Shown in pieces: positions 43,796 to 51,757 of a stretch of 64,000 nucleotides of DNA. The notes below the pieces were generated by a model. The model made no database searches. It had not been told where the DNA came from and saw only the letters and a list, made by a program, of their open reading frames with translations. The position numbers and the translations under genes were made by a program. This DNA comes from JBMOLL01 sp049325415 (GTDB taxonomy: Bacteria > Bacteroidota > Bacteroidia > Bacteroidales > GCA-2748055): the NCBI GenBank assembly GCA_049325415.1, contig JBMOLL010000074.1, positions 1 to 64,000 on the forward strand, given 5' to 3'. Within the stretch, counting starts at the first letter, position 1. The number at the start of each line of letters is the position of its first letter.

Positions 43796-44038
43796 CTCTC
43801 CTTACCCCTCCTTCTCCATTCTACATTCTACATTCTACATTCATAATTCTCCCCTCTCATTTTTCCCGATCATAACATCGAATATCGAACGCCGAATTTC
43901 GAATGATGAAGTGCTCTAATGTACTCCTTACCCCTCCTTCTTCATTCTACATTCTGCATTCTGCATTCATAATTCTCCCCCCTCATTTTTTCCGATCATA
44001 ATACCGAATAACGAACGCCGAATTTCGAATGATGAAGT
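43796..44038. repeat. About 126-bp tandem repeat array, right block
   Basis: Two units of the same repeat as 42975-43429, in the same orientation, with CCGATCATAA at 43866 and 43992 (period 126). The block ends within a few bases of the stop codon of the tyrosine-kinase gene. Confidence 0.9.
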
Positions 44039-44045
44039 AAAGAAG

Positions 44046-46379
44046 CTAACTCCTGTAATAATCGCCGTATCCGTAGCCATAGCCGAACTGGAAACCATAG
44101 TAGCCCGATCCGCCACCGACTTTTACCCCGTTGAAAAGTACCACGGTTTTTGCCAGGCTGTTCCTGTCGAAGAAATGGCCGAGTTGCTGAAGAGCAACCA
44201 CCGGGGTTTTCCCCTGTCGTGTAACCAGGATAATCGCGTCACAGACTCCGTAAATCTCCACCGCATCGCTGATCGTGCCTACGGGCGGTGTATCGATAAG
44301 GACGTATTCAAATTCTTCCCGGAGTTTTTGAATCAGATCCGACATCTTCTTCCCGCTGATCAATTCTGCCGGATTTGGAGGAACCGGACCGGAATGAATG
44401 TAAAACAAACTATCATCGTCGCTCTTGTTGATGATGGAAGTGATATCTGCCTGATCGGAGAGATATTCGCTTAATCCGGCTCCGTTTGACCTCCCAAAAT
44501 AAGTCTGCAAAGTCGGTTTTCTGAGGTCGGCACCGATCACAATGGTCTTTTTGCCCTGCAATGCCAGGGCATAACCCAGGTTGGAGGTTACAAAACTTTT
44601 GCCTTCTTCGGTGATGGACGAAGTAATGAGAAGAACGAGGCGGTCGCTGCCTTCCTTCAGGTAACGAAGATTCGACCTGAGGCTCCTGAAGTTCTCTGCC
44701 ACCAGGCTCCGCGGTTCATCTCTGACAACCGTCGGATTGGGATTATTACCGATCATACCCACGATAGGAAGATTGATCAGTTCTTCCAGCTCAGCCAGGG
44801 AAAGCAGATTATTCCGGGCCAGTGTACGCTGGAAAAAGAAAGCTACCGGTATCAGCAAACCGGTAAGCAGGGCGATCAGATAATTTCTCGAAGTTCTCGG
44901 TTGTAGCGGTGTGGCACTGAACCAGGCCGGTTCAAGGCTGCGGTAATCGGAAATCAGGGCTGCCCGGGTGATCCCCGCAACTGCCTTCTTGTCCATGAGC
45001 AATGTGAAAACCTTTTCGTTGAGAGAATACAGCCTTTCGTTATCGTTATAAACGATTTCTTCACTCAGGGTTGATCTGGCTGATCGGAAATATTCACCAA
45101 TCTGCATGTCGGCTTCATCAACCTGCAGGTTATTTGATTTAACGGTGCTGGCAATGCTTTCCATCATCACATCCTCAAAAGCTTTGATCTCCAGCTCTTT
45201 TTGTTCAAGTTCCTTCTGGTAAACCCTGGAGTTCAGGTTTAACTGTGCCAGGCTCCGCTCTTCCAGCCGGAGGTTAATGTAGGCACTTACCAGATTATTG
45301 AGTACTTCGTTTTCGATTCCAAGAACCGAGGGTACAATGATCTCATCCTGACTGCTTGAACGTATGTAATCGCTCAGGTACTGACAATAACGGTTTGAGA
45401 GCAGGTAATGGGCCTTTTTTTCTTCCAGGTTTGATATCCGTTCAAAAACAGAGGAAGAACCGGCTGAAAGCTCCCTGTTTCCCATCTTCAGATCGCGCAG
45501 TTTGCCAGCCAGCATTTCCATGGTATCCGTAACACTGGCCAGTTGCTCATCGATAAATGAAAGGGTACGGCCACTGCTTTCCACTTTCCTTTGCACATCA
45601 CGGTCGCGGATTTCCTCGACGATTCGGTTGAGCACAACGATATCCTTTTCGGGAACAGGACTCTGAATGGAAAGCCGGAGCATGGCCACCTGTCCGTACT
45701 GGGAGGAAACATCGACCCGGATGCTTCGCTTGTAATAATTGGTAAGATCGGACAAGCGGTTTATTTTAAACATCCAGTCGCCGCGGTTTTCAATGGGGTA
45801 ATTTCTTTTCACGGTGAACCTGAACCCTGCTACTTCCCCCTCCCTTCCAAAGGTGAATTTTTTACCCTGCAACTGGTCTTTCCATACCTGATCGGTGGAG
45901 GTCATGGTAAAATCATCTCCGCTGATGGTGGCTATACGGAAGATCACATCATAGGGTACCATGTTATTCCTGTCGTAAACAACGGTAATCGGCAGATCAC
46001 CAAAACGTTCATAGGTACGGACATAGCCTTTCGAATAATAGGTGACCAGCAGGTTAAGGTCTTGCACGACCTCCTCAAGCAAGGGCGTGGAGGTAAAAAA
46101 TGCCCTTTCATACTCCGTATTCAGTATATTCTTGTAAATGTTGGCGCCCAGAACAAATGAGGCGCCGTCGCCGGCCACATCCTCGTTCCCCTTGACCACT
46201 TTAATCTGGCTCATGTAGATCTTATTGGCATACCTGTTAGTCAGAAAGGCCACAGCCAGACTGGTAATGGCAAAAAGTGTGATCCACTGCCAGTTGTGCA
46301 TCAGCTTTAACAGCAACTTCTGAATTAGCCATTTCTGGAAGATGCTGGGGGATGGTGTAGCGGGATTGGGACGATTCAT
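44046..46379 (-). CDS. wzc: Wzc-type polysaccharide co-polymerase and tyrosine autokinase
   Basis: A 777-residue inner-membrane protein controlling polymer length and export. It has an N-terminal membrane segment (WQWITLFAITSLAVAFL), a Wzz domain with a large periplasmic coiled-coil region, a second membrane segment near residue 505 (YLIALLTGLLIPVAFFF) and a cytoplasmic kinase: Walker A SSITEEGKS (~587-595), Walker A' VIGADLRKP and Walker B VLIDTPPVG (~690). The tail GYYGFQFGYGYGYGDYY has seven tyrosines, the autophosphorylation cluster. The P-loop has EEGK where GEGK is usual. It lies 36 bases after wza in the same operon. Confidence 0.93.
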   Translation of the reverse strand: MNRPNPATPSPSIFQKWLIQKLLLKLMHNWQWITLFAITSLAVAFLTNRYANKIYMSQIKVVKGNEDVAGDGASFVLGANIYKNILNTEYERAFFTSTPLLEEVVQDLNLLVTYYSKGYVRTYERFGDLPITVVYDRNNMVPYDVIFRIATISGDDFTMTSTDQVWKDQLQGKKFTFGREGEVAGFRFTVKRNYPIENRGDWMFKINRLSDLTNYYKRSIRVDVSSQYGQVAMLRLSIQSPVPEKDIVVLNRIVEEIRDRDVQRKVESSGRTLSFIDEQLASVTDTMEMLAGKLRDLKMGNRELSAGSSSVFERISNLEEKKAHYLLSNRYCQYLSDYIRSSSQDEIIVPSVLGIENEVLNNLVSAYINLRLEERSLAQLNLNSRVYQKELEQKELEIKAFEDVMMESIASTVKSNNLQVDEADMQIGEYFRSARSTLSEEIVYNDNERLYSLNEKVFTLLMDKKAVAGITRAALISDYRSLEPAWFSATPLQPRTSRNYLIALLTGLLIPVAFFFQRTLARNNLLSLAELEELINLPIVGMIGNNPNPTVVRDEPRSLVAENFRSLRSNLRYLKEGSDRLVLLITSSITEEGKSFVTSNLGYALALQGKKTIVIGADLRKPTLQTYFGRSNGAGLSEYLSDQADITSIINKSDDDSLFYIHSGPVPPNPAELISGKKMSDLIQKLREEFEYVLIDTPPVGTISDAVEIYGVCDAIILVTRQGKTPVVALQQLGHFFDRNSLAKTVVLFNGVKVGGGSGYYGFQFGYGYGYGDYYRS

Positions 46380-46415
46380 ATTTCCGGTACTTGGAGTAAA
46401 GTGATTGCTAAAGTG

Positions 46416-47249
46416 CTATTTTCCATTAACAGATATCAGGGTGATAACCATCAGGACCAGGGATAAGGTCGAAGTGATCAGCCCCAGGGTCTGTGGCACA
46501 TTCTTAACCAAAAGCCTGTTTTTCATAGGACTGACGATAATGACATCGTTCGGCTGCACAAAATAAAAACTGCTGGACAGGAAAGATTCATCAAGCAGGT
46601 TGACATAAAACACAAGGTTCATATCTCCGGATTTTCGGATGACCTTTACTCTGGAAAGGTCGCCGAATTCTGAAATTCCGCCAGCCATCGACATTGCCTG
46701 CAACAGGCTCAGTGAATAATCAGTTGATCTGTACATCCCTTCTCCCTCAACTTCTCCCAGAACAGAAAACCTGAAGTTGATCAGGTTCACCTTGGTGACC
46801 GGATCCTCAAGTTCTGCTGATACCATATGGTCCAGTGTATCCTGAAGTTCAAAGAGGGTCATCCCGCCAGCCTGCAGTTTCCCGATTACGGGAAGATGGA
46901 GATAACCAAAGGGATCAATCCTGAAGCCAACGAGTGCCGACTGGCTGAAATTCGTATTCTCCCCTGTCGACATGGTCCTGTCGGCCAGCAGAAAAGGATT
47001 GAATTCATCCGGTGTGGTTGTCGATATCTTAATATCCACCTGGTCATCGGGCTGCAGACGGTACTGGAAATAGCCGGTTTCATACATCCTGACAAGGCTG
47101 TCAATGGGCAGACTGGCTGCATTATTGAGCTCATCCCCATACTGCAGATAGGCGATCTTCCTGTTGGGGACACAGGAAACGAGCAGCAGGGCTAATGCCG
47201 CCATCATGCTCATTTTCAGGGAAACTACCCGCTTCATCCTTTTAGTCAT
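46416..47249 (-). CDS. wza: Wza-type polysaccharide export lipoprotein
   Basis: A 277-residue outer-membrane export protein. A lipoprotein signal ends at Cys26 (LALLLVSC). The poly-export domain follows (YRLQPDDQVDIKISTTTPDE ... LVGFRIDPFGYLHLPVIGKL), then an SLBB domain (FRFSVLGEVEGEGMYRSTD) and a C-terminal hydrophobic helix (LGLITSTLSLVLMVITLIS). The sequence is of the short Bacteroidota type. First gene of the minus-strand operon, with a -7 box about 65 bases upstream. Starts at 47249 or 47237 (both ATG). Confidence 0.92.
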   Translation of the reverse strand: MTKRMKRVVSLKMSMMAALALLLVSCVPNRKIAYLQYGDELNNAASLPIDSLVRMYETGYFQYRLQPDDQVDIKISTTTPDEFNPFLLADRTMSTGENTNFSQSALVGFRIDPFGYLHLPVIGKLQAGGMTLFELQDTLDHMVSAELEDPVTKVNLINFRFSVLGEVEGEGMYRSTDYSLSLLQAMSMAGGISEFGDLSRVKVIRKSGDMNLVFYVNLLDESFLSSSFYFVQPNDVIIVSPMKNRLLVKNVPQTLGLITSTLSLVLMVITLISVNGK

Positions 47250-47313
47250 AGAAAATATTTTTCTTTCCTGAATAATATCTTAAAAAACTGAATTACTTAC
47301 AGTTCATCTGACT

Positions 47314-47321
47314 CAAATTTA
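47314..47321 (-). promoter_or_regulatory. -7 promoter box of the minus-strand polysaccharide operon (TAAATTTG)
   Basis: TAAATTTG on the minus strand is an exact TAnnTTTG match. Transcription from here would give a leader of roughly 60 bases to wza. TTTG words occur upstream on the minus strand but at 14 bases spacing rather than about 19-21, so the -33 element is uncertain. Confidence 0.5.
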
Positions 47322-47689
47322 TTCACAAAGTCACACAAACTCCCAGTCACAGAACTTTCCATTTCATCTCACAGCTTCGCCTCCTCAGTCCCATTGGACC
47401 AAGCCGGAATTTCAGCCCTCCATTTGCATATCCAACTGAATAACTGCAGTTTTCACTCAAATGTTCAGAGAAAATGCTCTTAGCGACTCAAATGTACAAA
47501 ATATCTGACGACTTTAAAGTATTCCATGATCAACGGAAAGTATGGCTGGACGGATGTTAAATACTCGGATATTTTGAAATTAACATTTCCGCAATCCATA
47601 AACTCCAGGTTCAGCAGAAAGGTATTAAAACCGCATATACCGGGTGACACTAAACCGCGGGATCCCCGAATTGATCTCCTTTTCATCCT

Positions 47690-47940
47690 TCGGCATTTTC
47701 CATTTTGCTTTCCCCATTTTGCATTTCCATTTTGCATTTCCCATTTTGCATTCCCCTTTTGCATTCCCCACCTTGCATTTCCCCTTTTGCATTTCCCACT
47801 TTGCATTCCCCTCTATGCATTCTCCCTTTTGCATTCCCCATTTTGCATTCCCACTTTGCATTTCCCATTTTACATTCCCACCTTGCATTCCCCATTTTGC
47901 ATTCCCCATTTTGCATTCCCACCTTGCATTCCCCATTTTC
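47690..47940. repeat. TTGCATTCCC-type short tandem repeat array
   Basis: About 17 degenerate units of 14-15 bases (CATTTTGCATTCCCC and variants with CACCTTGCATTT) run directly into the promoter region of the NusG-like gene. The array lacks stop codons, so long frames cross it on both strands; their Phe/Pro/His/Cys or Asn/Gly/Lys/Met-rich products are artefacts. It is flanked on the left by a gene-free stretch (47322-47689). Confidence 0.9.
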
Positions 47941-47942
47941 CC

Positions 47943-47950
47943 TATCTTTG
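47943..47950 (+). promoter_or_regulatory. -7 promoter box of the NusG-like gene (TATCTTTG)
   Basis: TATCTTTG matches TAnnTTTG and lies 16 bases before the ATG at 47967. A CTTG word in the last repeat unit (47923-47926) lies 16 bases upstream, somewhat closer than the usual -33 spacing. Confidence 0.5.
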
Positions 47951-47966
47951 CCCTCAAACCGGAAAC

Positions 47967-48500
47967 ATGTCACCAGCAAAACCCTCTTCTCCCGAAGCAA
48001 ATGACCTGCACTGGCACGCCGTTTACACCCGTCCCAGAGCAGAAAAACAGGTGTGGCAGCGATTGAACGACCAGGGCATCGAGGCCTTTCTGCCGCTCAG
48101 GAAAACGCTGAGACAATGGTCGGATCGGAAGAAACTGGTGGAGATCCCGCTGTTCACCTCCTATGTTTTTGTAAAGATCGACAGGTCGGATTACGATCGG
48201 GTCCTGCAGGTGCCGGGCGTGGTCAAGTATATCTTTTTTGAAGGCAGGGCAGCGGTCATCCGTCAGCGCGAGATTGATAACCTGCGGATACTGGTAGACA
48301 GCAATGCCGACGTGGAAACGACCTGGGAGCGCTTTGAAAAAGGCGAACAGGTGGTCGTCACTGCCGGAGCCCTGAAAGGCCTTAGTGGAGAACTGATTTC
48401 CCAGGGCAACCGGAAAAGAGTGCTGGTGAGGATCGACCGGATCGACCAGAACCTGGTGGTGGAAGTACCGCCGGGACTGCTGGAAAGGGCAAGGCAGTAG
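47967..48500 (+). CDS. NusG/UpxY-like transcription antiterminator
   Basis: From ATG 47967 the protein has 177 residues; the longer frame upstream is only repeat DNA. It has the NusG N-terminal domain (WHAVYTRPRAEKQVWQRLND, LFTSYVFVKIDRSDYDRVL) and a C-terminal KOW-like region (EKGEQVVVTAGALKGLSGEL). In Bacteroides, UpxY proteins of this type are the first gene of capsule operons and suppress premature termination in long leaders. Position and promoter here fit the same role for the plus-strand locus. It may instead act on the divergent operon. Confidence 0.87.
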   Translation: MSPAKPSSPEANDLHWHAVYTRPRAEKQVWQRLNDQGIEAFLPLRKTLRQWSDRKKLVEIPLFTSYVFVKIDRSDYDRVLQVPGVVKYIFFEGRAAVIRQREIDNLRILVDSNADVETTWERFEKGEQVVVTAGALKGLSGELISQGNRKRVLVRIDRIDQNLVVEVPPGLLERARQ

Positions 48501-48603
48501 TCATATTATCCGGTCACTTCCGATCTACTCCAAATACCTTTCCTGAAGATCTTAACCGGTTAACCATAGATCTATATTTTTTTCACAACCCTCAGATCAC
48601 AAT

Positions 48604-48780
48604 CCCTCACGCCCTTCATCCCCCTCTCCACATGGAGAAGGGGGAGGCTGAATTGCAAATAATCAGCGATTTTTATAACATTGATTTTAAAAAATATAAT
48701 TGCTATTTATTTATTTTTTAGCCTGTTCTAACAATCAACAAACATCCCTCTCCATGTGGAGAGGGAGGAGAGGGTGAGGT
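48604..48780. repeat. MITE-like element with palindromic ends
   Basis: Two hairpin-forming motifs, CCCCCTCTCCACATGGAGAA at 48620 and CCCTCTCCATGTGGAGAGGG at 48746-48765, face each other, with outer complementary ends CCTCACGCCC and GAGGGTGAGG. The 70-base middle is very AT-rich. No transposase and no clear target duplication were seen. The rest of 48501-49155 has only degenerate repeat words (CCCTCGCGCCTTCG, CCTTTGCGCCTTC) and no gene. Confidence 0.65.
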
Positions 48781-49155
48781 ATGAGGAGTTATTAACTTTT
48801 ACGCAGTAAACAAATATTCGTGTAATTGGCTTAATTGGTGAAATGAGTTGTTATAAACCCCGCACCGCGGGTGCCACCACCTTTGAAACCCTCGCGCCTT
48901 CGTTAACCTTTGCGCCTTCCCCTCTTCACATTGAACCCTGTGTTGCTGAAAGAAATAGCTGCCCCTTGTGCCCTTCCCCGGGAAAAAACTTTCCTGTTTC
49001 CATCGAAAACGCTGAAAAATTCTCTAATTTCAAGCCTGAACAAATTGTGTTTACAGCAGTTATATATCGGATAGTAATTCCTTGATTATTATCCGTTAAG
49101 GAATTCTTACAAACAACATCAGGCCAGTCACCTCCGGGAGTGACGTGGCGAAGCT

Positions 49156-50310
49156 ATGAAAAAAACGAAGGTATTTGTAACCGGCTGTTTCGACATGCTT
49201 CATTCCGGGCACGTCGCCTTTCTGAATGAAGCAGCCAGCTACGGCGACCTGTATATCGGTCTGGGAAGCGATAGCACCATCAGCAGTCTGAAAGGACGGG
49301 ATACGATAAACTCCGAAGAGGAAAGGAAGTATATGCTGGAGTCGATGAAAGCCGTTCACGGTGTCGTTATAAACCGCGGCAGCGGAACGCTTGATTTCCT
49401 GCAGGAACTCGATGAGATCCTTCCCGATGTTTTCGTTGTCAATGAAGACGGTCATTCCCCCGAAAAAGAAAGGATTTGCAGGGAAAAGGGTATTGAATAC
49501 CGCGTTCTGAAACGTATTCCGCACGCCAATCTGCCGGTCCGTTCCACCACCAGCATACGCCGGATCAGGCCCATGCCCTACCGCATCGATCTGGCCGGTA
49601 CCTGGATCGATCAGCCCTATGTGTCGGAGCATCACCCGGGATGGGCCATCACCGTATCCATCGAACCCACGATAGAGTTCAACGAACGGTCCGGCATGGC
49701 CACCTCCACCCGAAAAAAAGCCATTGAGCTCTGGAACAGTCACCTCCCTCCCGAAAAACCTGAGAAACTGGCCCGGATGCTGTTCCGTTATGACAATGAA
49801 CCTGGTGCCAGAGAGATCAGCGGATCGCAGGATGCCATCGGGATCACTATGCCGGGGATCAACCGCTTCTTTTACGACAAAGGACAATACTGGCCCACTG
49901 CTTTCGAAAGCATACAGGATCCTATTGTGTACCGGTGGCTCGAGGAACACCTGTTTATGGTCACACTCTGGCCGCGGCCGGATGGCTTTGATGTTTTAGG
50001 GGAAACCCATCTCTCCCCGCCAAATGTCAGGGCGCTTACCGATGCCTCAGAAGAAGCCTGGCGGGGATTGATCTCCAGGGATCTGAAGCGTTTTGCCACC
50101 GGCTTCCTGGCATCCTTCAAAGCCCAGACCACCATGTTTCCCCGTATGCTGACACCACGCATCGAAGAAGTAATCTCCGGATATAAAAACGAGGCCCTGG
50201 CCTGGAAGCTGTCGGGCGCAGGCGGAGGGGGCTACCTGATCCTTGTTGCGGAAAAACCGGTAAGGAACAGTTTCGGGATAAGGGTACGGAGGAAGGACCT
50301 TGGGATATAA
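49156..50310 (+). CDS. Fusion of cytidylyltransferase-like and GHMP-kinase-like domains
   Basis: A 384-residue two-domain protein. Residues ~1-135 are a nucleotidyltransferase of the RfaE/TagD type (VTGCFDMLHSGHVAFLNEA, and the closing LPVRSTTSIRR near 125-135, like the ISSTxIR motif). Residues ~140-384 resemble a GHMP sugar kinase (YRIDLAGTWIDQPY, EISGSQDAIGITMPG, and WKLSGAGGGGYLILV). The classical Gly/Ser-rich ATP loop is not obvious; SGMATSTRKKA stands in its place. A kinase plus nucleotidyltransferase fusion would activate a sugar to an NDP-sugar. It precedes gmd and fcl. The sugar is not identifiable. Confidence 0.75.
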   Translation: MKKTKVFVTGCFDMLHSGHVAFLNEAASYGDLYIGLGSDSTISSLKGRDTINSEEERKYMLESMKAVHGVVINRGSGTLDFLQELDEILPDVFVVNEDGHSPEKERICREKGIEYRVLKRIPHANLPVRSTTSIRRIRPMPYRIDLAGTWIDQPYVSEHHPGWAITVSIEPTIEFNERSGMATSTRKKAIELWNSHLPPEKPEKLARMLFRYDNEPGAREISGSQDAIGITMPGINRFFYDKGQYWPTAFESIQDPIVYRWLEEHLFMVTLWPRPDGFDVLGETHLSPPNVRALTDASEEAWRGLISRDLKRFATGFLASFKAQTTMFPRMLTPRIEEVISGYKNEALAWKLSGAGGGGYLILVAEKPVRNSFGIRVRRKDLGI

Positions 50311-50325
50311 GTCTCAAAAATCAAT

Positions 50326-50410
50326 GCCACAAAGGCACCAGGACACAAAGAATCACAAAGTTTTTCAAATCAATTCTTTGTGACCCTTTGTGGCTTCGTG
50401 ACTTTGTGGC
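50326..50410. repeat. CACAAAG-type palindromic element, copy B
   Basis: An ~85-bp imperfect inverted repeat. The left arm has GCCACAAAGGCACCAGGACA and ATCACAAAG; the right arm has CTTTGTGACCC, TTTGTGGC and TTTGTGGC. It lies just upstream of gmd; copy C lies just downstream of it. Confidence 0.75.
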
Positions 50411-50441
50411 TCCAGAAAACATGTAAATAAATCAATCACAT

Positions 50442-51611
50442 ATGCAAAACCAAAATCAAAAATCCGCCCTCATCACCGGCATCACCGGTCAGGATGGCGC
50501 CTATCTCGCAGAATACCTTCTGAAAAAAGGATATATTGTTCATGGTATCAAACGCCGTTCCTCCCTCTTCAACACCGACAGGATCGATCACCTGTACCAG
50601 GATCCGCACGTCGAGAACCGCAATTTCATTCTTCATTACGGCGATCTGACCGATTCGATGAATATCACCCGGATCATCCAGGAATCGCAACCCGATGAGA
50701 TTTACAACCTTGGCGCCATGAGCCATGTAAAGGTCAGTTTTGATACTCCGGAATATACTGCCAACGCCGACGGGTTGGGTACCCTGCGTATACTTGAAGC
50801 GGTAAGACTGCTGGGGCTGACGGAGAAAACACGCATTTACCAGGCTTCCACCTCCGAACTGTACGGCCTGGTTCAGGAAGTTCCGCAAAAGGAAACCACG
50901 CCCTTCTACCCGAGGAGCCCATATGGTGTGGCCAAGCTGTATGCTTACTGGATAACTGTGAATTACCGGGAAGCCTATAAGATGCATGCCAGCAACGGGA
51001 TTCTCTTTAACCACGAATCGCCGATCCGCGGGGAGACCTTCGTTTCGAGGAAGATCACCCGGGCTGCTGCCCGAATCGTGCTCGGCCTGCAGGAAGCCAC
51101 CTTTATGGGGAACCTCTCGGCCAAACGCGACTGGGGACATGCCAAAGACTATATCAGGGCCATGTACCTTATTCTCCAGCAGGACGAACCCGACGATTAT
51201 GTCATTGCCACCGGCGTAACGACCCAGATCCGCGATTTCATCTTCAAAACCTTTGGTGAACTGGGTATTGAGGTCGTGTTTAAGGGGGATAAGGAAGCAG
51301 AGACCGGTTCGATGGTTGCTGTCGATGAAAAAGTCTTCTGTGAGAAAGTCGGAGAGAACCACCTGGCCGGTATCAAGGAACGTATAAAATCGTCACCGGT
51401 AATTGTCAGGGTCGACCCGGCTTATTACCGCCCCACCGAAGTGGAGCTCCTTATCGGCGATCCTACCAAGGCCATGACGAAACTGGGCTGGCAGCCTAAA
51501 TATGATCTCCAGGGCCTGATTGCGGATATGATCACTTCCGACCTCAAGCTCATGAAACGGGAAGTGCTGTTAAGGGACGGTGGGTACAGGACGCTTAATT
51601 ATTTTGAGTGA
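50442..51611 (+). CDS. gmd: GDP-mannose 4,6-dehydratase
   Basis: A 389-residue extended SDR that converts GDP-D-mannose to GDP-4-keto-6-deoxymannose, the first step to GDP-L-fucose and related sugars. The signatures are GITGQDGAYLAEYLLKKGY, IKRRSSLFNTDRIDHLY, LGAMSHVKVSFDTPEYTA, the Thr/Glu site in STSELYG, catalytic YGVAK, and NGILFNHESPIRGETFVSRK. Slightly longer than the ~370-residue norm, with DKEAETGSMVAVDEKVF as a family-typical loop. Flanked by palindromic CACAAAG elements on both sides. Confidence 0.95.
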   Translation: MQNQNQKSALITGITGQDGAYLAEYLLKKGYIVHGIKRRSSLFNTDRIDHLYQDPHVENRNFILHYGDLTDSMNITRIIQESQPDEIYNLGAMSHVKVSFDTPEYTANADGLGTLRILEAVRLLGLTEKTRIYQASTSELYGLVQEVPQKETTPFYPRSPYGVAKLYAYWITVNYREAYKMHASNGILFNHESPIRGETFVSRKITRAAARIVLGLQEATFMGNLSAKRDWGHAKDYIRAMYLILQQDEPDDYVIATGVTTQIRDFIFKTFGELGIEVVFKGDKEAETGSMVAVDEKVFCEKVGENHLAGIKERIKSSPVIVRVDPAYYRPTEVELLIGDPTKAMTKLGWQPKYDLQGLIADMITSDLKLMKREVLLRDGGYRTLNYFE

Positions 51612-51622
51612 TTAAAAAAATA

Positions 51623-51723
51623 GCCACCAAGGCACTACGACACAAAGTGACACAAAGTGGCACAAAGTTCACATCTTAATCCCTCGTCTTTGTGAACCTT
51701 TGTGTCGTAGTGTCTTAGTGGCA
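51623..51723. repeat. CACAAAG-type palindromic element, copy C
   Basis: A ~100-bp inverted repeat with long arms: GCCACCAAGGCACTACGACA then CAAAG on the left, and the complementary CTTTGTGTCGTAGTGTCTTA then GTGGC on the right. Inner arms GTTCAC and GTGAAC also pair. It is the best preserved of the three copies and sits between gmd and fcl. Confidence 0.8.
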
Positions 51724-51757
51724 AAAATAATTCACCTGATAAGAACCATCAGACCAT

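Noticed and set aside
47526..47966. Long open frame joined in phase to the NusG-like gene, coding a Phe/Pro/His/Cys-rich stretch
   Set aside because: The frame is open only because the TTGCATTCCC-type array lacks stop codons; frames on both strands are open here. Promoter box and family alignment place the start at 47967.
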